Positions 41,193-49,937 of a stretch of DNA of 64,000 nt are shown here, piece by piece (positions within the stretch are counted from its first letter, which is position 1; each line of letters starts with the position of its first letter). Location: positions 124,083-188,082 of the forward strand of contig NZ_BFCH01000011.1 of NCBI RefSeq assembly GCF_003112775.1, in the 5' to 3' direction. Under the pieces are notes generated by a model that was not told the DNA's origin, searched no databases, and saw nothing but the letters and a program-made list of their open reading frames with translations. Position numbers and translations under genes: made by a program. The DNA comes from Mycobacterium montefiorense (GTDB lineage Bacteria > Actinomycetota > Actinomycetes > Mycobacteriales > Mycobacteriaceae).

Positions 41193-41549
41193 ATGCATTT
41201 CATGACAAAGCACCTCGCCGCACCGTCGATGCTGCTGGCCATCGGTTTCGGGTTCGCAAATGCCTGCGGCGTCGCCCACGCCATACCCCAGATGCCCCAG
41301 GTCCGCTACGAGATCAACGGGCCCGCGGTGGCCCAGGTCATCTACTACCAAACCGACACCGGGCAGCTGCACCAGATCAATGCGCCGCTGCCCTGGTCCA
41401 CGGAGTTCACCGCGTACGGCGGGCAGGTGTTCACTCTCAGCGCGCAGGGACCGGGCCCCATTTCCTGCAAGATTCTGCTCGACGGCAACGTGGTCAGCGC
41501 TGCGACGGCGACGACGGGAGTTCCGGCGAGAACCGTCTGTACGCACTGA
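41193..41549 (+). CDS. Small secreted MmpS-like protein
   Basis: A 118-residue protein with a signal peptide (cleavage near VAHA-IPQ, about residue 30) and a beta-sandwich domain resembling the C-terminal part of MmpS proteins (RYEINGPAVAQVIYYQTDTG, APLPWSTEF, ISCKILLDG, two Cys for a disulfide). Unlike MmpS it lacks a retained membrane anchor and has no MmpL neighbour. Precedes cyp124 by 51 bases on the same strand. Confidence 0.82.
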   Translation: MHFMTKHLAAPSMLLAIGFGFANACGVAHAIPQMPQVRYEINGPAVAQVIYYQTDTGQLHQINAPLPWSTEFTAYGGQVFTLSAQGPGPISCKILLDGNVVSAATATTGVPARTVCTH

Positions 41550-41600
41550 TCCGGGTTTAAGCTCTGCCGTGTCACTTCTTCAACGGCGAAGGAGAGTTAA

Positions 41601-42899
41601 GTGAGCCTGGAGACCGGTATCGCGGCGCGCCCAAATGGGACGCCACCGCCCGAAATTCCGCTTGCCGATGTCCATCTCGAGTCGCTGGACTTCTGGGTAC
41701 ACAACGACGACATCCGCGACGCCGCTTTCGCCGCGTTGCGCCGGGAAACTCCGATCTCGTTCTGGCCCGTGATTGAGATGGAGGGGTTTGAATCGGGCAC
41801 CGGCTATTGGGCGCTGACCAAACTCGACGACGTCCACTTCGCCAGCCGTCATCCCGAGATCTTCAGCTCCGCCGGCGGCATCACGGTCAACGACCAGACA
41901 GCCGAGTTGGCCGAGTACTTCGGCTCGATGATCGTGACCGACGACCCACGACACCAGCGGCTGCGCTCGATCGTCAGCAGGGCCTTCACCCCGAAAGTGG
42001 TTGCCCGCATTGAGGCTTCGGTGCGAGAACGCGCGCACCGACTGGTCACCTCGCTGATCGCCAACCATCCCGACGGCCACGCCGACCTGGTCACCGAGCT
42101 CGCCGGGCCGCTGCCGCTGCAGGTGATCTGCGACATGATGGGAATTCCGGAAGAGGACCATCAGCGAATCTTCCACTGGACCAACGTGATTCTCGGTTTC
42201 GGCGATCCCGATCTGACCACCGACTTCGAAGAGTTCATGCATGTGTCGATGGACATCGGCACCTATGCCACCGCGCTGGCCGAAGACCGCCGATCCAACC
42301 ACCACGACGATCTGACCACCAGCCTGGTCGAAGCCGAGGTCGACGGCGACCGGCTCACCTCCCAGGAGATCGCGTCGTTCTTCATCCTGCTGGTGGTGGC
42401 GGGCAACGAAACCACCCGCAACGCGATCAGCCACGGCGTGCTGGCGTTGTCCCGTTTTCCCGAGCAACGGCAGAAGTGGTGGGCCGACTTCGACGAGCTG
42501 ACACCCACGGCAGTCGAGGAGATCGTGCGGTGGGCATCGCCGGTTATCTACATGCGCCGCACGCTGACCCGTGACTTCGAGTTGAGCGGCGTCAAGATGG
42601 CGGCCGGTGACAAGGTCGCGTTGTACTACAACTCGGCCAACCGCGATGAATCACGGTTCGACAACCCGTGGGCGTTCGATGTCGCGCGCAATCCCAACCC
42701 GCATCTGGGCTTCGGCGGCGGAGGCGCGCACTTCTGTTTAGGTGCCAACCTGGCTCGTCGCGAGATCCGGGTCGCCTTCGACGAATTGCGCCGTGAAATC
42801 CCGGACATCACCGTGACCGGTAAACCGGCGCGGCTGCTGTCGCAGTTCATTCACGGCATCAAGACCCTGCCGGTCTCCTGGACTCCGCCGAGCTCATAG
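41601..42899 (+). CDS. cyp124: Cytochrome P450 CYP124, methyl-branched lipid omega-hydroxylase
   Basis: A 432-residue P450 nearly collinear with M. tuberculosis CYP124A1 (428 residues), which hydroxylates the terminal carbon of methyl-branched lipids, isoprenoids and cholesterol. Heme ligand C379 (FGGGGAHFCLG), I-helix AGNETT 267-272, E307/R310 pair. The long stretch from YFGSMIV to FTPKVVARIEA is almost unchanged. GTG start after GAAGGAG. Its stop overlaps that of the convergent CrtC-like gene. Confidence 0.95.
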   Translation: MSLETGIAARPNGTPPPEIPLADVHLESLDFWVHNDDIRDAAFAALRRETPISFWPVIEMEGFESGTGYWALTKLDDVHFASRHPEIFSSAGGITVNDQTAELAEYFGSMIVTDDPRHQRLRSIVSRAFTPKVVARIEASVRERAHRLVTSLIANHPDGHADLVTELAGPLPLQVICDMMGIPEEDHQRIFHWTNVILGFGDPDLTTDFEEFMHVSMDIGTYATALAEDRRSNHHDDLTTSLVEAEVDGDRLTSQEIASFFILLVVAGNETTRNAISHGVLALSRFPEQRQKWWADFDELTPTAVEEIVRWASPVIYMRRTLTRDFELSGVKMAAGDKVALYYNSANRDESRFDNPWAFDVARNPNPHLGFGGGGAHFCLGANLARREIRVAFDELRREIPDITVTGKPARLLSQFIHGIKTLPVSWTPPSS

Positions 42900-44063
42900 G
42901 AACGAATTCTCGGCGCTGAGGCCAAGTTCGGGCATCGCACCGAACGCGAACGTCTCGGCGTTGCCCATCCCGACCCCGCCACCGACCGGATCCTCGACAC
43001 GCACCAGCAGGTCGCGCAATTGGTGCACCTTACGGGCGATTTCGGGATGGTCGCAGTTCGGTGTGTGGTATCCCTCCACCTTCAGGTCCCCGACCCACTG
43101 CCCATAGACCCAGTCATTCCAGCCGTAGTAACCCGCGGTGCCGAGGTGAAACCCGGTCGGCCCGGCGGCGGTGATCGTCAAAGGCCGCTTGGTGCCATCG
43201 GTTTCGGTCAGCGTGATGGTTCCGTGAGTCAGCCGGCGGTTGGAATCCTCGAAGTGCAGCTCCTGGTCGACGGCGGTGAAGCGGACGGCGGTGCCGTCGC
43301 CGTTCTGCTGTTCGGCTTGGTAGCGGGTCGATTCGAATCCGTCGCCTTTCTCGTGTTGAAGGAACACGAACAGCGAGTAGGCCGATCCGTCGGGCCGGAC
43401 CATCGTCATCGGGCACCAGGTCATGAACATCTGGTCGATGCGGCGACCGCCGCGGGGCAGCCCGGGGATGGGCTTGCCCACGCCGGGGCGCAGCCCCCAC
43501 GAGTGGTCGCGGATCGAGATCCATTCGCCGGGATCGATTTCGGTGCGCTCGCCGTCAAGCTCGACCCAACCCGACGCGACGCCAATCTGGTGGTAGCGCA
43601 ACACATTATGCGTGACCCGGTAGCCGTCAGGGCTGCGGTCGGGCCACGGGTCTTCCAATGTCGCGGGAAAGCTGCCCCGCATCTCGACGTCGAAGGCGAT
43701 TGGGGCATGTTCGGTCTTGTCGAGCCTGATCCGAATCGATTTCAGTGGCTCGACCACGCTGTAGTGGATGGGCCCGACGTCGGTGCCCGATGGGTCCGAC
43801 GACAGCCGTCGACCACCCCGCACGGTCCACTGTTCGGTCCCCCGGCACACGCCCGCCGCACCGTCGAAAACACCTCTGTTCGTGTACTTTCCGATGCCGA
43901 GCGCGACTTGCAGGGAGTTGTCGCGGGCGTGCGCGGTGCTCCAGATCTTCTCCGTCCAGGACGGATCCGATTGGCTCACCGTGGCGAAGGTGTCGACGAT
44001 CTGATGCGTGAGGAGTTCGTCCTCGGGCACTAGGCCGCCGTAGTTGGTTGACAGCACAGGCAT
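42894..44063 (-). CDS. CrtC/AttH-like lipocalin-fold protein, function unknown
   Basis: A 389-residue protein with no signal peptide. The pattern of W/G-rich beta strands (GEWISIRDHSWGLRPGVG, YGWNDWVYGQWVGDL) resembles the two-lipocalin fold of hydroxyneurosporene synthase (CrtC) and AttH proteins, which act on isoprenoids. I am only moderately sure of this. It abuts the di-iron gene with no gap, so both belong to one operon. Confidence 0.7.
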   Translation of the reverse strand: MPVLSTNYGGLVPEDELLTHQIVDTFATVSQSDPSWTEKIWSTAHARDNSLQVALGIGKYTNRGVFDGAAGVCRGTEQWTVRGGRRLSSDPSGTDVGPIHYSVVEPLKSIRIRLDKTEHAPIAFDVEMRGSFPATLEDPWPDRSPDGYRVTHNVLRYHQIGVASGWVELDGERTEIDPGEWISIRDHSWGLRPGVGKPIPGLPRGGRRIDQMFMTWCPMTMVRPDGSAYSLFVFLQHEKGDGFESTRYQAEQQNGDGTAVRFTAVDQELHFEDSNRRLTHGTITLTETDGTKRPLTITAAGPTGFHLGTAGYYGWNDWVYGQWVGDLKVEGYHTPNCDHPEIARKVHQLRDLLVRVEDPVGGGVGMGNAETFAFGAMPELGLSAENSFL

Positions 44064-44969
44064 TCACCCTTTCCCGACGAAGGTCGTCATATCGGTGCCG
44101 CGGTCGTATTCGCGCATCCATGTTGCGGCCCAGGCGGGCAGCGGTTGGTCGGCCGGATCGTGGTGCGGCATCTGCGACAGCGCCAACCTCCACAGCATCC
44201 TGAGCAGGTCTGCGGAGGGCACGGCGTGAAATACCGGCGGCGAACCCGACCGTCTGCCCATCCGGTAGCGGAATTCACGACGCAGCGCCGAGGCCATCAC
44301 GTCCTGCGCGCAGGCACCCCGCTCGGCGAACGGAATGTGTTCGTCGATGGCCTTGGCGACCGCCGCCGCGATCGTGCCGACATGCCGGAAGGTCTGGCGC
44401 ACGTGTTTGACGCGATACCAGGGGTTCGGCATCAGATGCCGGTAGAGCTTCAGTCCCGAGCTGCGATGCTCGATCTCCTCCACGAAATGCCACATCATCA
44501 GCGACGCCACCCGGGTGTCGGCGCCGCCGAACAGCGAATCCCGGTGGTCCAGGATCACTTTGAACATCGGCGTGAAAGTGGCCTCCAGGTTGGCGATGTA
44601 GGCGGCGTGAAACTCGACCGGATGCGCGGCAATCAGGTCGTTGTAGGACGCCACGGTTTGGTCGTAGCACTGTTCGAGGCCCGGGTATTGCTCGATCAGC
44701 GCGATCATGTGCTTGCGGTGTGCGGCCGCGTGCTGGGCCTCTTGCCGCAGGAAGGCCTCGGCTTCCTGCGCCACGGCGGTGTCGGTGCTCAGCCGGTCCT
44801 GGGCCCGACGAAGCGCGGCGATGATGTATTTCTCGAACGGCACCGCGATGAACGTGAACGCGTTGCAAAAGATCGCGAACTCCGGGTTGGCCGGTTGCCA
44901 CAGGAACGGCACCTTGGACGCCGAAGCGTCGAATTGGAATGCCATCTTGCGGACGACCAGGTCTGTCAT
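44064..44969 (-). CDS. Putative di-iron 'metal-dependent hydrolase' (PF10118-type)
   Basis: A 301-residue helical protein. RQEAQHAAAHRKHM and FVEEIEHRSSGLKLY each carry E-x2-H, which with two other Glu would form a ferritin-like di-iron site. The family is called metal-dependent hydrolase but its reaction is unproven; it may be an oxygenase. First gene of the operon with the CrtC-like gene. A 20-bp ACAT-N12-ATGT site lies in the divergent promoter shared with the TetR gene. Confidence 0.8.
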   Translation of the reverse strand: MTDLVVRKMAFQFDASASKVPFLWQPANPEFAIFCNAFTFIAVPFEKYIIAALRRAQDRLSTDTAVAQEAEAFLRQEAQHAAAHRKHMIALIEQYPGLEQCYDQTVASYNDLIAAHPVEFHAAYIANLEATFTPMFKVILDHRDSLFGGADTRVASLMMWHFVEEIEHRSSGLKLYRHLMPNPWYRVKHVRQTFRHVGTIAAAVAKAIDEHIPFAERGACAQDVMASALRREFRYRMGRRSGSPPVFHAVPSADLLRMLWRLALSQMPHHDPADQPLPAWAATWMREYDRGTDMTTFVGKG

Positions 44970-45023
44970 CGGTGACTACCTCGTGTTGACGTTCAAAGTC
45001 CGGCTGTAACGATTGGCAGTGTG

Positions 45024-45043
45024 ACATTTCGACCCCGAGATGT
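45024..45043. promoter_or_regulatory. Candidate TetR operator, site 1 (ACAT-N12-ATGT)
   Basis: ACATTTCGACCCCGAGATGT, 8-bp arms with one mismatch, just before the TetR start and in the promoter of the di-iron operon. Same geometry as the sites at 46471 and 46507. Confidence 0.6.
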
Positions 45044-45055
45044 AAAGTGCTCGGT

Positions 45056-45616
45056 GTGGCTACCCGCATACCCCCCGCCGCCGAGCAGTCGACCCGGCGA
45101 CGCATCCTGGCCGCCACTTTCGTGGTGCTCGCCCGTAGCGGGCGCAAGAAGTTGATGCTCTCTGACGTCGCCGCCGAGGCCAAGGTATCGCGGCCGACGC
45201 TGTACCGTTACTTCCCCTCCAAGGAGGCGTTGCTCGACGCGTTCGGCCTCTACGAGCAGGACAATTTCGATGCCGGGATTTCGTCGGCCATGGCGGGACT
45301 GCGCGGCCAGGAAAGACTAGACGCGGCTTTGCAATTCGTCGTCGACTTCCAGCGCACCTATTCACTGGGTTTCCTGGTCGACACCGAGCCCGAGCACGTG
45401 CTGTTCCAGATGAAGCGAGTGATACCGATCCTGCACGGGCGGATCGCGCGCCTCGTCGACGGCGACAACGCCGATCTAGCCGCAGCAACGGTGGTGCGAG
45501 TTACGGTGTGCCACTATCTCATTGGCGACGACGACCGCGAGCGTTTCCTCACCGAGCTGCGCTATGCGGCCGGAATCAGTCCGCGGCAGGCGTCGCGGCC
45601 CGCGACGGCGAGTTAG
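45056..45616 (+). CDS. TetR-family regulator of the cyp124-adjacent cluster
   Basis: A 186-residue TetR protein with helix-turn-helix LSDVAAEAKVSRPTLYRYFPSKE in its first third. The GTG at 45056 is preferred over 45047 because a candidate operator runs to 45043. Its last 41 bases overlap the 3' end of the convergent alpha/beta hydrolase gene. It likely represses itself, the di-iron/CrtC-like operon and, through two further sites, the hydrolase and phosphotransferase genes. Confidence 0.88.
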   Translation: MATRIPPAAEQSTRRRILAATFVVLARSGRKKLMLSDVAAEAKVSRPTLYRYFPSKEALLDAFGLYEQDNFDAGISSAMAGLRGQERLDAALQFVVDFQRTYSLGFLVDTEPEHVLFQMKRVIPILHGRIARLVDGDNADLAAATVVRVTVCHYLIGDDDRERFLTELRYAAGISPRQASRPATAS

Positions 45617-46451
45617 CGTCCAGCCAGCCGCAGATCCGTTCGGCGATCAGATCGGGCTTCTCCAGATGCAGGAAATGGCCTACACCGTCGATCATTTCGA
45701 ATGACGATCCGGGTGCCGGTAGGTGTTCGCCCGCGTTGGCAACCACCTCTGCACCGAGCCCACCGTCATCGGTGCCATGCAGGTACAGGGTCGGTATCGG
45801 AGGCGGTATCAGTGTGGCTGCGGCCTCTGCTTCGGCGTCGGGGTCGGCGAACTCGGGGTTGAACATGGCGCGGTACGGGCCGATCACCCCGGCGATGTTC
45901 TCGGCGGTGACATATTCGCGCAGCCACGAAATATCTTGGTGAGCATCATATTCGGGTGACCAATCCGCCCACAGCGACTCCCAGAAGCCGGGCTCGATCA
46001 GCAGGTTTTCGGCCAGTCCGACCTGCTGGATGAGCCAGATGTAGAACGACCGCTTGAGCTGGGGGTAGCTGAACATGGAGTTGACCAGCGCGGCCGACGG
46101 CGGCACGGCCAGCGTCACTAAACGGCTGAAGGCACTCGGATCTGCGCCAACCAGTCCATACGCGGTGTGGGCGCCCCAATCGTGGCCGATCAACACCGCA
46201 CGGGCGTCGGCCTTTAACGCCTTACGGACCGCGCGGATCTGCCGCACATAGGTGCCGACACTGACGGGTCCGGTCGCCGGCGCTTCGTAGCCGGGCAGCC
46301 ACGGAGCCGCCACCCGGTAGCCGTGGTCGGCGAGCACCGGACCCAGATGCCGCCAGGTGTGCGGCGTATCCGGGAAACCGTGCACGGCGATGGCCAGCGG
46401 CCGGGCGGTGTCAGCGATATCCCCGAACGTCAGCGGCAAGTGTATGGCCAT
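45576..46451 (-). CDS. Alpha/beta hydrolase, epoxide hydrolase-like
   Basis: A 291-residue hydrolase. HGFPDT forms the oxyanion loop, the nucleophile is D91 in GHDWGA (an Asp, as in epoxide hydrolases and haloalkane dehalogenases), the acid lies in LHGTDDGG and the His in VGHFLHLEKP. A perfect AAAGGAG ribosome site fixes the ATG at 46451, although the frame is open further upstream. Divergent from the phosphotransferase-fold gene; the shared 87-base promoter carries two ACAT-N12-ATGT sites. Confidence 0.9.
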   Translation of the reverse strand: MAIHLPLTFGDIADTARPLAIAVHGFPDTPHTWRHLGPVLADHGYRVAAPWLPGYEAPATGPVSVGTYVRQIRAVRKALKADARAVLIGHDWGAHTAYGLVGADPSAFSRLVTLAVPPSAALVNSMFSYPQLKRSFYIWLIQQVGLAENLLIEPGFWESLWADWSPEYDAHQDISWLREYVTAENIAGVIGPYRAMFNPEFADPDAEAEAAATLIPPPIPTLYLHGTDDGGLGAEVVANAGEHLPAPGSSFEMIDGVGHFLHLEKPDLIAERICGWLDANSPSRAATPAAD

Positions 46452-46470
46452 CGCGATCTCCTTTGGCTTG

Positions 46471-46490
46471 ACATGCGACATCGTAGATGT
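46471..46490. promoter_or_regulatory. Candidate TetR operator, site 2 (ACAT-N12-ATGT)
   Basis: ACATGCGACATCGTAGATGT; like site 1 it is preceded by G and followed by AA, giving GACAT-N10-AGATGTAA in both. An inner ACATC-GTA-GATGT palindrome overlaps it. It lies 20 bases before the hydrolase start codon. Confidence 0.55.
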
Positions 46491-46506
46491 AACCCGACAT
46501 CTGTTT

Positions 46507-46526
46507 ACATTTGATAGTCCATATGT
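46507..46526. promoter_or_regulatory. Candidate TetR operator, site 3 (ACAT-N12-ATGT)
   Basis: ACATTTGATAGTCCATATGT, flanked to give TTACAT/ATGTAA arms, 13 bases before the ATG of the phosphotransferase-fold gene. Starts ACATTT like site 1. Confidence 0.55.
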
Positions 46527-46538
46527 AAATGTTTGTCC

Positions 46539-47576
46539 ATGGCTGGACTGTCTCTGGGCCGACGCGACCTGGCCGCCACTCGTCTGCAACTCGGCCGGTG
46601 GTTCGAGCACAAGTTCGGCGACCCGGTCGACATCGGCGAAATGCGCCCGGCCAACCGCGCGGCGGGCTGGTCCAGCGAAAGCCTGCTGTTCAGTGTCGAT
46701 GGCGCTCGGGAGTTCGTCGCACGAATCCCGCCGACCGGCGGTGGCATCTACGCCGAATACGATCTGGCCGGCCAGACCCGAACCCAGCAGCTGCTGCACA
46801 ACTACGGGATCGCCACTCCCGCACCGATCCGCTACGAGGCCGACAGCTCGTGGCTCGGATCGAATTTTCTGGTGATGCCACGCATCGTCGGGCACACGCC
46901 GTCGGACACGTCGTACGCGGTGAAAGGCTGGCTGCACGGGGCCGGCGTCGACGTGCAGCGCCGGGTGCACGATTCGTTTCTCGACACACTTGTTGCGTTG
47001 CAACGGGTTCCGATCGAGGAGGCGCCTTGGCTCAAGCGCGCGCAAGGTGTGGGCAATGACGGTGAGCTCGGCTGGTGGCGCGACTACATCGAGTGGGCCA
47101 CCGACAAGCAGGTGCCCGCCGTCATCACCGATGCGTTCGACTGGCTGTACCGCCACCAGCCTTCAGAGCAGCCGGACCTCGCGATCTGCTGGGGCGATGC
47201 CCGGCTGTCCAACGCCATCTTCGACGACACCGGCCAGATCGTCGGCGTCCTGGATTGGGAACAGGCGTGCCTGTGCCCCGCGGAGACCGACTTCGCCTGG
47301 TGGTTGGCCACGCGGCGGCAGACCATGGAGGTCAACGGCATCGACGCCGACCCCGAGCTGCCCGGCTTCGACAGCCAGGGACAGGTGGTCCGTCGCTTCG
47401 AGGAGTTGATCGGGCGTCCGCTGGTCGACTTGAGGTGGTACGAAATCTTCGCCATGGTGCGGATGGGCTGTTGCATCCTGCGGGTGCAGTGGTTGCTGCG
47501 CAGCATGGGCCAGGGCAACCACGGACTCACCCGCGCGCCGATCATGCCGGCCTGGGCCATCGAGGCAATTCGGTAG
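46539..47576 (+). CDS. Aminoglycoside phosphotransferase-fold protein (ACAD10/APH-like)
   Basis: A 345-residue APH/choline-kinase-fold protein. The Brenner-type motif is ICWGDARLSN (Trp in place of the usual His, catalytic Asp kept) and the metal-binding loop is VGVLDWEQA. Such proteins in mycobacteria accompany acyl-CoA dehydrogenases and are thought to phosphorylate hydroxy-lipid or hydroxyacyl-CoA intermediates, not antibiotics. The ATG at 46539 follows candidate operator site 3. Confidence 0.87.
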   Translation: MAGLSLGRRDLAATRLQLGRWFEHKFGDPVDIGEMRPANRAAGWSSESLLFSVDGAREFVARIPPTGGGIYAEYDLAGQTRTQQLLHNYGIATPAPIRYEADSSWLGSNFLVMPRIVGHTPSDTSYAVKGWLHGAGVDVQRRVHDSFLDTLVALQRVPIEEAPWLKRAQGVGNDGELGWWRDYIEWATDKQVPAVITDAFDWLYRHQPSEQPDLAICWGDARLSNAIFDDTGQIVGVLDWEQACLCPAETDFAWWLATRRQTMEVNGIDADPELPGFDSQGQVVRRFEELIGRPLVDLRWYEIFAMVRMGCCILRVQWLLRSMGQGNHGLTRAPIMPAWAIEAIR

Positions 47577-47587
47577 CGGCGCGTTCT

Positions 47588-47605
47588 GATATCGCATGCG
47601 ATATC
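47588..47605. promoter_or_regulatory. 18-bp perfect palindrome before the NTF2-like gene
   Basis: GATATCGCATGCGATATC reads the same on both strands. It ends 17 bases before the ATG at 47623 and begins 11 bases after the stop of the preceding gene. It most likely is an operator, of a type different from the ACAT-N12-ATGT sites. Confidence 0.6.
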
Positions 47606-47622
47606 GGAATTACGCTGACCAG

Positions 47623-48195
47623 ATGACAGCCCCCGCGTTTCCCGCTCCCGAGGTGCTGGCCGCGCGCCAGAAACTCGTGCTCGACCATTTTCACGACGAG
47701 GTCCGCCAGGACTGGGACGACGTGCTGGCGACGTTCCCGCACCCCCACTACGAGCTGATTCCGCAGATGATCATCCACGACGGAAACGAGGCGGTGCGTG
47801 GCTACTACAACTACACCCGCACCGCGTTTCCCGATCAGGACCACGAGATCATCGCGCTGCGGCACAGCGCCGACGCGGTGATCGTCGAGTTCTGGTTGAT
47901 GGGCACGCATCGCGGCTTCCTCGGCAAAGTCCCGCCCACCGGCAGCCGGTTCCGGGTCCGCATGAACGCGTACTTCGTCTTCGACGACACCGAAACGCTT
48001 GTCTGCGAACGTATTTACTTCGACACGTTGACCATGATCAAACAGCTCCTCGGCGGGCTGGACATGAAGAAGCCGTCGAACTGGCTGCTGGCCGCGCGTT
48101 GTGTGCGGGGGCTGTTGTCGATGTCGTCGGAAAAGCCGGACCCGGCACTGACCTCTTCGGTGAATTCGCCTCTCCCGAACGTCGGAAATGCCTAA
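47623..48195 (+). CDS. NTF2/SnoaL-like protein
   Basis: A 190-residue protein with an NTF2-like fold (HFHDEVRQDWDDVLATFPHP, IIHDGNEAVRGYY, VVEFWLMGTHRG-type strand, FVFDDTETLVCERIYFD). Family members are isomerases, cyclases or small-ligand binders. An in-frame ATG at 47596 lies inside the palindrome; 47623 is taken as start. Codirectional with the APH-like gene, possibly read with it. Confidence 0.8.
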   Translation: MTAPAFPAPEVLAARQKLVLDHFHDEVRQDWDDVLATFPHPHYELIPQMIIHDGNEAVRGYYNYTRTAFPDQDHEIIALRHSADAVIVEFWLMGTHRGFLGKVPPTGSRFRVRMNAYFVFDDTETLVCERIYFDTLTMIKQLLGGLDMKKPSNWLLAARCVRGLLSMSSEKPDPALTSSVNSPLPNVGNA

Positions 48196-48231
48196 ACTGC
48201 AACGCTAACCGGTGGAATCGAGGAGGCTGCG

Positions 48232-48729
48232 ATGCGGCGCAGAAGCCCTCATGCGTTGTGCGGCCTGGCCGCCGTCACACTGCTCGCCGGGTGCGGCAGC
48301 GATCCAGCCAGAAACACCATCACCCCGCACGCGACGGCGAAGCCGTCCACCACGACGGCCGCCGAGCTTGGCTCGCACACCGAAAAGTGGATCAACCTGC
48401 AAGTCGGCGATTGCGTCGCCGACCTTCCGCCGGCGGACCTCAGCCGGGTGACGATCACGGTCGTCGATTGCGCCACAGCGCATTTGGCCGAGGTGTATCT
48501 GCGCGCGCCGATGGCCGTGGACACCGCCATCGTCAACGTCGCCAACCGGGACTGCTCCGCCGGGTTTGCCCCTTACACCGGCAAACCGCTGGGCAGCGGC
48601 GCGTTTTCGATCACGTATCTGATCGACTCGAACCAGGATCGCACCGGTGCCGACCCCACCCCCAGCACCCTGATCTGCCTGCTGCAATCCGGCAACGGTC
48701 AACCGCTGACCGGATCCGCGCACCGCTGA
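48232..48729 (+). CDS. lppN: Lipoprotein LppN-like
   Basis: A 165-residue lipoprotein with lipobox LLAGC (C at about 21) after a basic start, a Thr/Pro linker, and a septum-formation-like domain containing [23 protein letters not shown] and two more Cys that would pair in disulfides. Position before the DUF202 pair matches Rv2270 (lppN). Function unknown. Confidence 0.82.
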   Translation: MRRRSPHALCGLAAVTLLAGCGSDPARNTITPHATAKPSTTTAAELGSHTEKWINLQVGDCVADLPPADLSRVTITVVDCATAHLAEVYLRAPMAVDTAIVNVANRDCSAGFAPYTGKPLGSGAFSITYLIDSNQDRTGADPTPSTLICLLQSGNGQPLTGSAHR

Positions 48730-48733
48730 CGCC

Positions 48734-49447
48734 TTAGCAGCCGAGCTGATCGGCGAGGTCGAAAAAGTCCGACGCGTTCACGTCGAACTCGTCGCAATAG
48801 GCGACATCGGCGTCGCCGCCCACCCCGAATTCCAACGGGCGCGCGATGAAGGCGGTACGAAAGCCGAGCGCGGCCGCCGCCCGAATGTCGTATTTGTGGC
48901 TTGCCACCATCATGATGTCGGCGGGATCCAGACCCAGGTAGGTCGCGGCCATGTGATAGACCGCCGGCTCAGGCTTGAACACACCGGCCATCTCCGCAGC
49001 AAAGATCGCATCCCACGGCAGCCCGGCTCGCTTGGAGATGTTGACGACCGCGGACACGTCGGCGTTGGACAGCGTGGCCAACGTGAACGAGCTTTTCAGC
49101 CGGGACAGCCCCGCCACCACGTCCGGCCACGGCCGCAGCCGTTGCCAGGCGAACGTCAGCTCTTCGCGCTCGGCGTCCGAAAAGCCGCCGATGGCGGACT
49201 CGTTTAGGACCGTCTCCAGAGCGGCCCGATACACCGAGTGCACCGAGACCCATCCGCTCTGGCGACTGCGCGCGGCCTGGAGCGCGTCGAAGTAACCTGC
49301 GCGCCAACGCCGCACCAGGTCCGGCCAATCGACCTCGGCGTGCCGCCCGGCGCTGATCCGCCGCGCCTCGTCACAGACGGTCGAATGGAAATCCGTCGCG
49401 GTGCCTTGCACGTCGAACAACAGCGCCTCAACCACAAGCTTCATCAT
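48734..49447 (-). CDS. HAD-family haloacid dehalogenase type II-like
   Basis: A 237-residue HAD hydrolase. The nucleophile Asp is in ALLFDVQGT, motif II in TLSNADVS, and the Lys/Asp motifs in GVFKPEPAVY and MVASHKYDIRAA. The arrangement fits L-2-haloacid dehalogenases, with VQGT in place of the common VFGT. Start uncertain between 49447 and 49444. Divergent from the first DUF202 gene. Confidence 0.87.
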   Translation of the reverse strand: MMKLVVEALLFDVQGTATDFHSTVCDEARRISAGRHAEVDWPDLVRRWRAGYFDALQAARSRQSGWVSVHSVYRAALETVLNESAIGGFSDAEREELTFAWQRLRPWPDVVAGLSRLKSSFTLATLSNADVSAVVNISKRAGLPWDAIFAAEMAGVFKPEPAVYHMAATYLGLDPADIMMVASHKYDIRAAAALGFRTAFIARPLEFGVGGDADVAYCDEFDVNASDFFDLADQLGC

Positions 49448-49544
49448 GCAGCGGTTCGGTGAACACCCGTCGTGGCGGGCCAGACGGTTAGTTAAAATCA
49501 GCGATATAGAAATGCTTGTCCATACATCCCATGCGAGGTAGGTA

Positions 49545-49937
49545 GTGGCCGATAACACCATCACGCCCGCCGGCGAACGTCACGATGCCGGCGCGGAAGA
49601 ATCCGAACCCGACTACCGGTTCACCATGGCCAACGAACGCACATTCCTGGCTTGGCAACGCACGGCGCTGGGATTGCTCGCCGCATCGGTCGCCCTGGTT
49701 CAACTCGTGCCCGAGCTCGCGATCCCCGGGGCACGCCGCCTGCTCGGTATTGGTCTGGCGGTGCTGGCGGTCCTGACCAGCGGGATGGGGCTGCTGCGCT
49801 GGGAACAGGCGGATCGCGCGATGCGCCGCGGCGACCCGTTGCCCCGTCATCCCTCGCCCGCCTATCTCGCGGTCGGCCTCAGCCTGGTCGGGCTGATCGC
49901 GCTCGGCTTGGTCGTCCTCAAGGCGGTCTCGGGTTGA
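49545..49937 (+). CDS. DUF202 membrane protein (Rv2272 homologue)
   Basis: A 130-residue protein with the DUF202 signature ([21 protein letters not shown]) followed by three membrane helices (around residues 43-60, 65-83 and 105-126). GTG start. Its stop overlaps the TTG start of a second DUF202 gene (TTGA), the same pair as Rv2272-Rv2273. Function unknown; the pair probably forms one complex. Confidence 0.9.
   Translation: MADNTITPAGERHDAGAEESEPDYRFTMANERTFLAWQRTALGLLAASVALVQLVPELAIPGARRLLGIGLAVLAVLTSGMGLLRWEQADRAMRRGDPLPRHPSPAYLAVGLSLVGLIALGLVVLKAVSG

Noticed and set aside
46452..47156. Upstream extension of the alpha/beta hydrolase frame
   Set aside because: Antisense to the APH-fold gene; the ribosome site AAAGGAG fixes the start at 46451.
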